Source: Apostichopus japonicus (taxonomy: Eukaryota > Echinodermata > Holothuroidea > Aspidochirotida > Stichopodidae). From it: a stretch of DNA of 64,000 nucleotides. Positions 44,875-54,289 of the stretch are shown here, piece after piece. The DNA lies in assembly GCF_037975245.1 (NCBI RefSeq), contig NC_092577.1:24239398-24303397 (forward strand), given 5' to 3'. Position 1 is the stretch's first letter, and every line of letters starts with the position of its first letter. Made by a program: the position numbers and the translations under genes. The notes beneath the pieces were generated by a model, which saw only the letters and a program-made list of their open reading frames with translations, had not been told where the DNA came from and searched no databases.

Positions 44875-46292
44875 CGTCATAAGAGTCAGTCCAGAGAAAG
44901 CGGTACCACTAAGACAATCCAGCCCAAATTGCCCCTACGAAATGAATTTCGCACACCACCTTTAATCCTCTAATCTGTAAGTAAATTGAAGAACATTGAC
45001 CCATAGCCTGGGGAAATAATTAAGAATCTGTGACAGGAAGTACATCACACTGTGCACTAAGTCAGTACAGGAGTGGCTATTCTTATAACTGTTCGTAAGA
45101 ATAATTTCCGATTACGCATGCGCAGTTGCCATTTTTATGACAGGAGTACTATTTTTTACGACCAGGAGTAACAATAATTTCCGGTTAGGGTAAGTGTTAG
45201 GGTTAGGATTGGGGTTTAGGGTTAAAGTTAGGGTTACCCCTACTACATGCGCAGTTGCTTTATTTACTTTACTGCGCTTGAATTCGCCTTTGTCGTAAGA
45301 ATAGTTTATAAATAATTGTTACGACTAGTCGTAAGATAAGCCATGGACTCCATCATTATAATTACATTCTGGGTATGAAGTAGGGCTAGTTCGGTCACAG
45401 ATTCTAAATTAGAGCCAGGTAGCCTAGCCCTATTTCTTCTGAGCATATTCAGGGTTTTATAGGCTTCATTTGTCAGTTTGCGGAACTGAATAGGCAGATA
45501 TGATCCCAAACCTAGGCCCGTAATTTAACATAGACCTAGCCTAGGCCTAAATAGCCTACTGACTGTGTCCAACTTAGCAGCTAAGGGCTAAATAGCTTAC
45601 CGTACTGACTGCGTCCAACTTAGCATTGTTGACTTAGTTGCAAGTTAGCAGACAGCACGTTAGGCTATCTGCATTCCGTTTTGTGTCAACGTGTAGCGTC
45701 AGTTAACGTTAGGCTATTTGCCGCCTTTTAGTTCAACAGTTCTGGCGTGACGGTCGCTAGTTCTAGGCCTATGTTCAATTTTCACGTCTAATATTTCACC
45801 CTATTAATCTAGGTAATGCAAAAATTAAGCAGACTGCAAAATACCTCTTCTTTTCCTTTCAATCTGACTGGTACAGAACGGTAAATCAGGAGGTGATGAT
45901 GACATTTAGGTAGGCACTGCAGGCGTACGACGTTCGCGTGTCGCGCTCGTGGTGTCAGCCTCAATCCACCAATCATATAGCAATACGTCTGAAGAAGGCG
46001 TGGCTTAATTCGTGACATCATTTGCTATCAACACTTGGGTGCTAATACTACTTGGGCCGTGATGTTAATATTAATATACCACAAAGACGCTGGTGTTGAT
46101 AAAAACATTTGAGGCATACGTCGAGCTCAATATCGTTACGCGATCACAACTTTGGAAACACATGGCAGTGTTTATAGAACTGGATTAACACCAATAGCCA
46201 ATGCGCACTACCATGCGGGACGATGCTATTGAACGGAATGTTTAGAAAATAACACACCAACGCGTTTTCAAAAGACGTTTCTTTTTAGAGTG
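44875..46292. other. right part of the insertion, unassigned
   Basis: No gene is supported. It includes a telomere-like stretch (45,184-45,236), TAGGCCTA-rich sequence and the GTGTTAAT-rich right subterminal region. Confidence 0.4.
45184..45236 (+). repeat. degenerate TTAGGG stretch
   Basis: GGTTAGGGTAAGTGTTAGGG and following TTAGG/TTTAGGG words give five to six imperfect telomere-type units. It may be chance or an old interstitial telomeric repeat. Confidence 0.5.
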
Positions 46293-46752
46293 AGAGTAAT
46301 AGAAGAGTAATATGACCTTACATGCACGTGTTCATACCCTAAAGGAATAACGCGGCTCGCGCGAAAGTGCAATTTGGACTCATGTGAGGTCACATTCCAG
46401 ATACAACTAATAAAAGTAAAAACAACTTACGGTGCCGTACATAGATATAAATACATGAAAACAATCCAAGTGAATCAAAACATAACACTCTTGATGTAAC
46501 ACAGAGATCCAAACCACAAAATAAATTGATAGGAAGTCCGCATCAAAATATGAAATGTCCACAAGATTTCCAAAGTAAAAAGATATCATAACGAAACCGG
46601 ATGTCCGCATCAAAAGGTGAAATGTTCATAGTAATAAGGTGAAATGTCCATAATAATAAGGTGAAATGTCCATAATATTTTCACAGTAAAAATGTATAAT
46701 AAAGAAACACGTTATTTAACACAAAAGTCCTGATCGAGGACATCTCTATGGA
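46293..46752 (-). other. gypsy 3' untranslated region with short tandem repeat
   Basis: This is the part of the retrotransposon between the last ORF and the insertion. At 46,604-46,685 three units of about 22-26 bases share AAGGTGAAATGTCCATAATA. No coding region is seen. Confidence 0.6.
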
Positions 46753-47547
46753 TTAACGGTAAGTCAACAGTTCCCTGGTCTGTGGGGGCAATTCGAATCC
46801 CTCCTTCTCCGTTGTAAGCACTGTACCATCTGGGTATTGGACCGTATGTTTTTCCTTCCTGTAAATAACTCCCAGACCAAGGTTTTTTACTTCCGCGTTG
46901 ATGATGAGTGGAATCCTTGAAGTAACCATCAGGTTCCGCAGACGGGTCAGTTCTTTATCATCCAGAGTTGAATCCGACGATGCTGTTGAAGGGGTTGATG
47001 TTGAAGTGGTTGGGGAAGGTGTAGAGCTATCCTCAATGGGTGATGTCAGGGGGGTTGGCGCTCGTCTACCACTGGGTCCAAACGAAAGGTCGATAGGTCC
47101 GCAGTCTACCGTTGAGGCGGGGGCGTTCTCACACGACTGGTCGCTCGCTTCGATGAGGGCAGCTAACGGATCGAAAGGTGACGGGGGTAGATCCTCGGTG
47201 CCAAAATCCAAAGAAATATCATTAAGCCACTCATTGTTATCCGGTGTCACAGCAGGACTCGACTTTGAATTGGCAATCTGTGGTCCAGTTGATTGTGGCA
47301 CAATAGGAGCTACCGGTCCTGGCCTCCTTAAACCAAAACGCCTTCCTCGTCTACCCCTAAATTCACAGTTTGGGTGATGACTGCGAAGCTGCTTCCATGA
47401 AAAAAATAATCGCCCGCACGAAAAACAATCTACTTGTGGTCTACCAATACCACGCCCGAATGGAAGGTTTGCGGACATTGCTCTATCTTTACAATAAAAA
47501 CAATAAAGCAGTAAAAATGAAATATGTTTCCTATGTTCTGACAACAC
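46753..47547 (-). CDS. extra ORF of the gypsy element, zinc-finger-like protein
   Basis: The frame is up to 264 residues; a likely start is the internal ATG giving MSANLPFGRGIGRPQ. It holds CFSCGRLFFSWKQLRSHHPNC, a C-x2-C...H-x3-C pattern like a zinc finger. An Arg/Gly-rich basic patch (RGRRGRRFGLRRPG) follows, then a long Pro/Ser/Thr-rich middle and a folded-looking end (IPLIINAEVKNLGLGVIYR). It sits 98 bases after integrase, where some gypsy elements have env. There is no signal peptide or membrane segment, so it is not an envelope. The function is not recognised; nucleic-acid binding is a guess. Confidence 0.7.
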   Translation of the reverse strand: MLSEHRKHISFLLLYCFYCKDRAMSANLPFGRGIGRPQVDCFSCGRLFFSWKQLRSHHPNCEFRGRRGRRFGLRRPGPVAPIVPQSTGPQIANSKSSPAVTPDNNEWLNDISLDFGTEDLPPSPFDPLAALIEASDQSCENAPASTVDCGPIDLSFGPSGRRAPTPLTSPIEDSSTPSPTTSTSTPSTASSDSTLDDKELTRLRNLMVTSRIPLIINAEVKNLGLGVIYRKEKHTVQYPDGTVLTTEKEGFELPPQTRELLTYR

Positions 47548-47644
47548 CGGTTCTGGAAGCAGAGTAAGCGTCAGTGGAGAATCAGGGCTTCACCCACTAA
47601 TAGAGCGAACGTTTACCAGTCCCGGGTCAGAACTAAATATAACT

Positions 47645-49621
47645 CTACTCGTTGCTTACGTAACGCTTACGTAACCACGAGGCCTCACCAACTCTGTTGG
47701 TCTCAACACTCTCTCCAGATGCTAAGCACAATTTAAGACGATCGTGGTGAACGACCTTCGGCCTCGATCGTTCCGACTGTTTTATACGATAAGTTACATC
47801 GGATAACTTATTAACTATTAAATATGGGCCTTCCCAATATCTTTGCAACTTAGGAGACAGTCCTTTTTTCTTACTGGGGTTATACAGCCAAACTTGATCA
47901 CCGACGTTATAATTTTTGGCATTGCTAAGCCTATCATAGGACTTCTTCTGCCTTTCAACTGACGCATTTGTTTCGATTTTAGCCATTTCATGAACTGTCC
48001 TAAGTTTTTCTTCCAATTTACTTACATAGCTAATACTTGAACTAATTTCAACATGGGGAGGGGGTACCAGGAGATCAACTGGGAGGTTCATCTCCCTTCC
48101 TAACATCATTACACTGGGTGTCTCTCCCGTGGTCTCGTGAACAGAGGAGCGGTACGCCATGGTAACATGGGGCAACCATTCATCCCAATCACGTTGGTTT
48201 TCCGAAACAACGGCCGATAACATTGCCTCTAAGGTTCTGTTAAAACGCTCCACCATGCCATCAGATTGGGGGTGAAAGGCTGTGGTACGAGTTTTATCAA
48301 TACCAAGGAGCTGTGCTAATTCTTTAAACAAACTTGACTCGAAATTTCGGCCCTGGTCAGTATGCAACTGTAGGGGAACACCGAACCTCAACACAAACTG
48401 TTCTACAAAGACTCTGGCCACAGTAACTGCCTCCTGGTTTGGGATCGCATAAGCCTCGGTCCACTTAGTAAAGTAGTCCGCTACACACAAAATATATCTA
48501 TTTCCCGTGTCGGTAACTGGTAAGGGTCCCAATATATCCATGGCCACTCTTTCCATGGGGGCTCCTACCACGTACTTTTGCATACGTGCTCTAAGAGATT
48601 TAATTGGACCCTTCCTTGAAGAGCATTTTTCACATTGCCGACACCATCTCTCTATATCCTTATGATATCCAGCCCAGTAAAATCTAGATTGGACTCTCCT
48701 CATAGTTTTCTTAACACCTAGGTGACCAGCTGTGGCATTACTATGTAACAAAGACATTACCTCATTACGCATGCTTCTAGCCACCACTAATTTCCAGGAG
48801 ATCTCATTCCCCGAGTCAGATTCCCATTTTCGATAAAGAATACCGTTTCTGAGACATAAGACCTTCCACATACCCCAGTAAGTTTTGAAAGTCTTGTTCT
48901 CAGCTGAAATCAGCGACCACTGCGGCTTTTCTTTGGAAATAACCATCCAGCCTATGATTCGACTGATGTCGTTATCACCCTGCTGCGCCTTCCTAATGTC
49001 TTCTACAGACCACTGGTCCACCCAAGCACCATCTAGCTCTAGCCTGGGAGCAACTATCTCTGGCACAACCTGTCCATTATCTTTTCCACTTTGAGTTGGA
49101 CTTTCTACTGATGTAGCTGGTTCCATCCCCTTCTCAGCATCTGTCCTAATTTCGCCCAGCCTATCAGTTTGACTCCCACCCTGTTTAGTTTTACTACGGG
49201 TTACCACCGTACATACGTGGGTGTCAAGGGTACCCCCACTTTCACTAAGTTGTTGTCCAGTAAGATTCCCCCCAGTATCTTCTACTGTACTTAATTCCGT
49301 TTCCTCTAAACGGAGGCAATACCTACAGTCTACGCACGGGCGTCGGGAAAGCGCATCTGCATTCCCGTGTTTACTTCCTGGACGGTGCTGAATTTCGTAG
49401 TTATAAGTGCCCAGCATTTCAAGCCATCGCGCAATCTGCCCCTCGGGTTGTTTAAAATTAAGTAACCACCTCAAAGCACCATGGTCAGTTCGCACAAGAA
49501 ATTCAGCACCGTACAGATAATGGTGAAAGTGTTTAATTGATGCTACTATAGCGTACAACTCTTTTCTTGTTACGCAATACCTTCGTTCAGCCTTACTAAA
49601 CGATTTACTAAAATATGCGAT
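47645..49621 (-). CDS. gypsy RNase H (end) and integrase
   Basis: The frame runs from the second break in pol to the stop at 47,645. It contains the rest of RNase H (LYAIVASIKHFHHYL, RTDHGALRWLL, GNADALSRRP). Integrase follows: a zinc-binding block (HSNATAGHLGVKKTM to CRQCEKCSSRK), the catalytic Asp in MDILGPLPV, Asp in LHTDQGRNFE and Glu in DGMVERFNRT. A C-terminal GPY/F-like module (YWEGPYLIVNKLSD) closes it. All catalytic residues are present. It is separated from RT by a one-base frame change near 49,620. Confidence 0.92.
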   Translation of the reverse strand: MAYFSKSFSKAERRYCVTRKELYAIVASIKHFHHYLYGAEFLVRTDHGALRWLLNFKQPEGQIARWLEMLGTYNYEIQHRPGSKHGNADALSRRPCVDCRYCLRLEETELSTVEDTGGNLTGQQLSESGGTLDTHVCTVVTRSKTKQGGSQTDRLGEIRTDAEKGMEPATSVESPTQSGKDNGQVVPEIVAPRLELDGAWVDQWSVEDIRKAQQGDNDISRIIGWMVISKEKPQWSLISAENKTFKTYWGMWKVLCLRNGILYRKWESDSGNEISWKLVVARSMRNEVMSLLHSNATAGHLGVKKTMRRVQSRFYWAGYHKDIERWCRQCEKCSSRKGPIKSLRARMQKYVVGAPMERVAMDILGPLPVTDTGNRYILCVADYFTKWTEAYAIPNQEAVTVARVFVEQFVLRFGVPLQLHTDQGRNFESSLFKELAQLLGIDKTRTTAFHPQSDGMVERFNRTLEAMLSAVVSENQRDWDEWLPHVTMAYRSSVHETTGETPSVMMLGREMNLPVDLLVPPPHVEISSSISYVSKLEEKLRTVHEMAKIETNASVERQKKSYDRLSNAKNYNVGDQVWLYNPSKKKGLSPKLQRYWEGPYLIVNKLSDVTYRIKQSERSRPKVVHHDRLKLCLASGESVETNRVGEASWLRKRYVSNE

Positions 49622-50502
49622 TACTCTTTCTTCTCCTCCTGGATTTGAGAGAGAACACTACCCAAGCTTTCATTGCTTGCATCTGTGTCAAGAATATACT
49701 TATCACTGGGGGTGGGGAAGGCTAATATAGGAGTAGAGGTTAGGGCTACCTTCAAGGCGTTAAATGCTTCTTCGCATTCCTCATTCCACAGAAATCGTTT
49801 TCCCTTTTCTGTCAAACGATGTAAAGGACGTGCAATAAGAGTGAAGTTTTTAACAAACTTCCTGTAATAAGAACATAAACCTACAAATCCTCTCACGTCA
49901 CGAACACAATTTGGCCTTGGCCAATTTTTAACAACAGCCACCTTTGACGGATCAGTCGAAACTCCGTCCTTGCTAACTACGTGTCCAAGAAACTCCACTT
50001 TTTGTTTGAAAAGAAAACATTTCTTAGGCGACAGTTTCAGTCCCGCTAATTTGAACCTCGTAAAAACATCATCTATGGCAGCAATGTGTTCCTCGAAATT
50101 CTTTCCAAAAATAATTACATCGTCTAGATAGACTAAACATGTTTGCCACTGCAAACCAGATAAAATTTTCTCCATCAATCTTTCAAAGGTGGCTGGTGCA
50201 TTGCAAAGCCCGAACGGCATGACACAAAATTGATATAGACCACTGTGGGTGATAAAAGCGGTCTTTTCCCTATCAGACTCGTCCATTTCGACCTGCCAGT
50301 AGCCACTCGCTAGGTCGAGGGTCGTAAACCAAGTGGAGCCATTAAGACTATCTAAGGAGTCATCGATTCTAGGGATCGGGTAGCTATCTTTAGTGGTAAT
50401 ATCGTTAAGCCTACGATAATCTACACAAAAACGAGTTGATCCATCTTTCTTTTTAACTAAAACAACTGGAGACGCCCATGGGCTAGATGAAGGTTCAATC
50501 AC
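49621..50502 (-). CDS. gypsy reverse transcriptase and RNase H start
   Basis: The frame contains WASPVVLVKKKDGSTRFCVD, DLASGYWQVEMD (first catalytic Asp), PFGLCNAPATFERLM and YLDDVIIFGK (the catalytic Asp pair). It then has the connection, VGLCSYYRKFVKNF, and the start of RNase H (DTDASNESLGSVLS). It is cut from the protease frame at a run of five G on the minus strand (50,502-50,506) and from the following frame near 49,620. Single-base changes inside or beside short homopolymers in an element with identical LTRs may be recent mutations or sequence errors. Confidence 0.92.
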   Translation of the reverse strand: MIEPSSSPWASPVVLVKKKDGSTRFCVDYRRLNDITTKDSYPIPRIDDSLDSLNGSTWFTTLDLASGYWQVEMDESDREKTAFITHSGLYQFCVMPFGLCNAPATFERLMEKILSGLQWQTCLVYLDDVIIFGKNFEEHIAAIDDVFTRFKLAGLKLSPKKCFLFKQKVEFLGHVVSKDGVSTDPSKVAVVKNWPRPNCVRDVRGFVGLCSYYRKFVKNFTLIARPLHRLTEKGKRFLWNEECEEAFNALKVALTSTPILAFPTPSDKYILDTDASNESLGSVLSQIQEEKKE

Positions 50503-51562
50503 CCCCGTCTTAACATATCTGAAACCTCGTTAGCCGCATCCTCTCTTTTATTCAGAGGCAGTCTCCTAGCATGTTGTTTAATAGGGGCCACCTCTTTAGT
50601 TGGAATTTTGTGTTTCACAATATCAGTCCTTCCTAAATCCTCCTTACATTTTGCAAAAATACTCTCATGCTTCAGAAGAAGCCTCCTAACTAAAGCTTTT
50701 TGATTTTCATCAAGTGATCCCTCCAAAGAGTTGTACAGCCCTAAAATGTGATGTGGTAAGTCAGTGACTCCCCCACCCTCATTGGAAGTGTCACCCTCCG
50801 TGTTTTGTACCGATAAAACTTCCTCTACAGGCTCACACGTGGCCGCCGTAACTCCTTCATACACCGTGACCGGCACTGAATCTACATTAATCATGCGGAT
50901 TGGTATCACGTGACTCTGGGAATTAACCACAGCTTTAGCTACCATAATCGAGTGTTTCTTTACAAAATTTTCACAAGGCTCTACAATAAACTCTGTTCCG
51001 TCTAATTTATTGGCAAGTTTACCCGGTACTACAATTTCCTGGCCTGGACTTATGCAGACTGTCTCAGCTACCGTGATTCTATTCACAACGTTACTAGGGG
51101 CATTCAGTCTCTCGTTGCCGAAACATTGAACCATAATATTCCCAATTTTTATCTGACCAAGGCCTAGATCTATTTGGCACTTGTATTTTGCGAGGAAATC
51201 ACACCCTAATATGAAATCAGTAGATATGTCTGCAACCCACACCGGGTGGCTGGCCGAAAAATCTCCCATCTTCAATGAAAAATTACCACAACCGAACAAC
51301 GGTATACTTCGATCATCGGCCATAACCAAGTCCTCTCCAGTTCTCTCTAACTTTGGCCGTGCACTCTGAACAATTTCCTGATACATACTACGTTTCACCA
51401 CACAAATATTTGCACCCGTATCAATCAAGCTATCTAAAGTCCTACCATGGATTTGTATTCTTGCGTACAATCCATCTCTATTATTCTTTTCACTAAGTGA
51501 CGTAACAAAGGGCCTTTTGGGACCACTAGCCGACTCATGGCCCGCTGAACCGGCTTTTACTA
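50499..51562 (-). CDS. gypsy protease and RT N-terminal region
   Basis: The frame overlaps the end of gag in the -1 phase. It carries the aspartic protease motif SLIDTGANICVV at about 51,430-51,390, then FSASHPVWVADISTDFILG, the ILG motif typical of the protease end. A linker and the RT N-terminal phrase RRLPLNKREDAANEVSDMLR follow, then a stop at 50,499. It has no start codon of its own near the gag stop, which supports translation by -1 frameshifting from gag. Confidence 0.88.
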
Positions 51563-53584
51563 GTTTCCCGAGTTATGACTTGTCCCATTGTTATCATATA
51601 CTTTTGGTTTTGGACAATCACGAGCAAAATGCCCAACTTCTTTGCAGTTGTAACATTTGTTGTCCCTGATCATATTCTTACCCTCTCTTTTACGAGGCTT
51701 TTCCGAATTCCCGTGGCTCTTCTCTAACGATTTAAAACATTCCTGAATTTTAGCTACCATTTTCTCTACAACTTGATCTAAATTACTGTGTACCTCTTTC
51801 GCCAGTTTCTGGTCAGTATCAGGGGGGCCTGACACAGGTCTAACTAACCTTCTACTATTTCTCTGATTTTCAGCCTGTTGAAACGTTTCAAATTCAATAG
51901 CTGTTTTTACTGCGCTGTCCAAACATTTTGGGCGAGACTGATATATTCCCCATCGCATGTCAGTATCAGCCAGCGCATCAATAAAATGATCTTTTGCCAA
52001 GGTCTCTTGTAGATCATACTTAGCTTCAGGGTTGGCTAATTTAACCAATCTCCGGACTGACTGCGCTAATTCTGGAAGGTTTTCACCTTTCTTTCTTTGT
52101 TTGTTCTTTAACTGAGCACGGAATAATTCCGTTTGATTTTGTGACCCAAAACGTTTGGACAGGGCGGCAACAAGCGAATCGTAATTACGACGCATCGAGG
52201 TATCAAGGTCGCCTAATACTGACAGTGCTTCACCTCTTAAGGAAGTGGCAAGATGCATTCCTTTAGAAAGGGGATCCCATCTATTCATTTCTGCTATCAA
52301 TTCAAACTGTACAATGTAATCATTCCACTCACTACTCCCGTCAAATGCTACGGGGCGTACTTCCGTTCTCTTTGGGTATATACGGGAATCTGAGGGAGGT
52401 TCAGGCAAATCATTAGAATGGTATCTAACGGGCGGGGAATATTCCCCCAACTGCACATTTCTATCCGAGTTGTTGATAACTTGCCTATCATTCAGTTGAT
52501 CATCTTCAATTCTCCTATAACTTCTACCAGCCTCCCTATTCACATAATGGCCAGCTCCATGGCGACTTACGGAGGGACGGTGGTCCAAGTCGTAACCATA
52601 ATTATTACATTTACGCCATTCGCCTACACTAGGATAACGTTTCTTATCGTCTGCTCTATCTAACCCTTCTAGAACTGACCTAGAATTACCTGCACCACTG
52701 ATCAAATATTTATCTCTATACACTGTATCCTCACTAGGGTAACGGATCCTAGAGAGGGAATCACCCCTCGAAATTCCACTTGGCCCCAGGCCAGTTACAC
52801 CACCCCGTGGCATACTGTCAGTCCCAGACTGACGAATTTCGTAACGCGCAGCCCTTGGCTGCAAGTCCTCCACCCCATATTGGGTCGCATTTCTTGTATC
52901 AATTTCCCTGGAACCTCGTCCAGGTACGCCCCCTAATGGCATATGATCAGCCCTAGACTGATATAAATTGTACCCTGCAGTCCCTGGCTGCGAATGCCTG
53001 ACCCCCATATGGGCGGGACTTGACGTGTCCCTTTCTCTATCCGATAAACCATCACCAAAATTGATCAACGGTGCATTCTCCCTATTAGACACAGTTCTAC
53101 TGAAACCATTTCCCAGATCAAGTTTAACTACACTATTTGAAATAAAATTACGAGGGCATTCAGTAGGGGGCACATTTGCCCTCCTCTCACTCACACCATC
53201 GTCCACATGCCGGGGCTGCTGTTTTCTTTCTCTCTCCTCAAAATCACGAGAAACCCTCATACGTATGTCACCCGTCACAGCCCCGAAGCTTGCTTCGCTA
53301 TAACGCTTAGGCCCATTTAAGTAATGATTACGAGAATTTGAAAAATACTCACGTGGTAGCGTACTGCCATCCAAGCCGCCGTCACTAGGGACGCACTCAT
53401 CTACCACCATCCAATCCTGATTACACAAAACATTCCCATTCTGAATCTCACTAAGTGTGGGTTCTTCGCGAACTCTGTTTTCAAACTGTGAGCCCGAACA
53501 GGGTGCAACACTCTGTTCCCTACAGGAAACCAGTTCCTGCCTTGACACACAGGTGTCCGAATCAAAGCTAATTAAATCATTCAT
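51560..53584 (-). CDS. gypsy Gag
   Basis: From the ATG at 53,584, about 37 bases after the LTR, the frame runs 674 codons to TAG at 51,560. The N-terminal half is long, Arg/Ser/Asp-rich and disordered, with a duplicated ~33-residue segment (phrases QSRADHMPLGGVPGRG and QSGTDSMPRGGVTGLG). The capsid-like part begins near RPVAFDGSSEWNDYIVQFEL and includes SLRGEALSVLGDL. A single CCHC knuckle, CYNCKEVGHFARDC, lies near the end. It should form the particle and package RNA. The length is large for a gypsy Gag because of the N-terminal extension. Confidence 0.92.
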   Translation of the reverse strand: MNDLISFDSDTCVSRQELVSCREQSVAPCSGSQFENRVREEPTLSEIQNGNVLCNQDWMVVDECVPSDGGLDGSTLPREYFSNSRNHYLNGPKRYSEASFGAVTGDIRMRVSRDFEERERKQQPRHVDDGVSERRANVPPTECPRNFISNSVVKLDLGNGFSRTVSNRENAPLINFGDGLSDRERDTSSPAHMGVRHSQPGTAGYNLYQSRADHMPLGGVPGRGSREIDTRNATQYGVEDLQPRAARYEIRQSGTDSMPRGGVTGLGPSGISRGDSLSRIRYPSEDTVYRDKYLISGAGNSRSVLEGLDRADDKKRYPSVGEWRKCNNYGYDLDHRPSVSRHGAGHYVNREAGRSYRRIEDDQLNDRQVINNSDRNVQLGEYSPPVRYHSNDLPEPPSDSRIYPKRTEVRPVAFDGSSEWNDYIVQFELIAEMNRWDPLSKGMHLATSLRGEALSVLGDLDTSMRRNYDSLVAALSKRFGSQNQTELFRAQLKNKQRKKGENLPELAQSVRRLVKLANPEAKYDLQETLAKDHFIDALADTDMRWGIYQSRPKCLDSAVKTAIEFETFQQAENQRNSRRLVRPVSGPPDTDQKLAKEVHSNLDQVVEKMVAKIQECFKSLEKSHGNSEKPRKREGKNMIRDNKCYNCKEVGHFARDCPKPKVYDNNGTSHNSGN
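51563..51569 (-). promoter_or_regulatory. -1 ribosomal frameshift heptamer G GGA AAC
   Basis: On the minus strand the last gag codons read TCG GGA AAC TAG. G GGA AAC fits X XXY YYZ in the gag frame, and the -1 frame continues open into protease. The sequence after it can form an AGCCG/CGGCT stem about 8 bases downstream of the heptamer. The position, phase and open overlapping frame make function likely. Confidence 0.85.
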
Positions 53585-53621
53585 GCTCAACAGAAAACAG
53601 AATCCGACCGCTTGCCACCAA
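53585..53621 (-). other. primer binding site and leader
   Basis: After the 5' LTR the minus strand reads T then TGGTGGCAAGCGGTCGGA, starting with TGG as expected for pairing with a tRNA CCA end. I cannot name the tRNA with confidence. Confidence 0.6.
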
Positions 53622-54178
53622 TGTAACGCTAACTCAGTCTAAGATTCTGGGGCGTCCAAATATTCCCTGCTGAGGACTGGTGGTGGTATGGAAACAAATG
53701 CGGCTTGGATGGTTGTATGTTAGTAACGACGAGCCTTAAATCTCGCTATTACATGCAAAAGATATAACACATAGATAAACGAGTAAAGAACAAGTGCTGT
53801 GTAGATTTCGCAATCTATTACTATAAACAGCCACGGTACAAACAATACATCGGCACGAAGCCCTCAATAATAGGTAGAAAAACATGCACTTAACGATAAT
53901 GGTCACAAACGAGGTCTCAATACCGAAGTAGAGTCCTATAACGATACGTACAAAAGTGTATAAAAGACGAATACAAGACAGATACAAGTACGACCACAAT
54001 GGTCGGAGCCAGGGCTACTACCGAACCGAACGATTCAGATCGGGAGCGAAGACTGGTCACAATTCTTGAGGTCTGCTTCAGCTGAGCTGGTGAGCAGACA
54101 TCACGTGACCTCTAATTATTACGTAATGTAGCCTACGACAAATAGAGGGCGACATATATGATGACCAACGGCATCACA
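53622..54178 (-). repeat. gypsy 5' LTR
   Basis: 557 bp, apparently identical to 33,963-34,519. The right flank ATAT at 54,179-54,182 matches the left flank of the whole element. Confidence 0.95.
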
Positions 54179-54289
54179 ATATTCTTGATCGATCCAATGC
54201 ACTATAAACTAATAATTTTAGGGGGAAAGAACTGTCTAGATGCGATTTATTGTTACCAGAGGTGTAATTTTTGCTGATCTAGGATTTCC

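Larger units (their letters stand above)
34839..46292. mobile_element. 11.45-kb DNA transposon-like insertion, CACTCTAA termini
   Basis: The left end CACTCTAACAA and the right end (inverted CACTCTAAAAA) are short terminal inverted repeats. Both subterminal regions are rich in GTGTTAAT/ATTAACAC and AACGCG words. An AG dinucleotide flanks both sides, a possible 2-bp target duplication. CAC-starting ends and 2-3-bp duplications fit the CACTA/Mirage/Chapaev group. It interrupts the gypsy element between its last ORF and its polypurine tract. No transposase is recognised, so it is likely nonautonomous. It carries a spliced gene relic, a zinc-finger-like exon and a LINE. Ends are inferred by eye. 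Confidence 0.6.
33963..54178 (-). mobile_element. complete Ty3/gypsy retrotransposon with an 11.45-kb insertion
   Basis: Two direct 557-bp LTRs bound the element and ATAT flanks it on both sides (33,959-33,962 and 54,179-54,182). From the 5' LTR at the right, the order on the minus strand is a TGG-starting primer site, gag, protease-RT, RNase H-integrase, an extra ORF, an untranslated stretch interrupted by another transposon, a polypurine tract, and the 3' LTR. Without the 34,839-46,292 insertion it is about 8.8 kb, normal for this group. The LTRs appear identical on reading, so insertion is recent. Confidence 0.93.

Noticed and set aside
34839-46292. A Polinton/Maverick element
   Set aside because: Size is possible, but no DNA polymerase B, integrase, ATPase or capsid genes are found and the termini are too short.
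46898-47377. 159-aa plus-strand frame
   Set aside because: It is the antisense shadow of the extra gypsy ORF.
46753-47547. A retroviral envelope
   Set aside because: No signal peptide, cleavage site or membrane span; the composition is that of a soluble, partly disordered zinc-finger-like protein.
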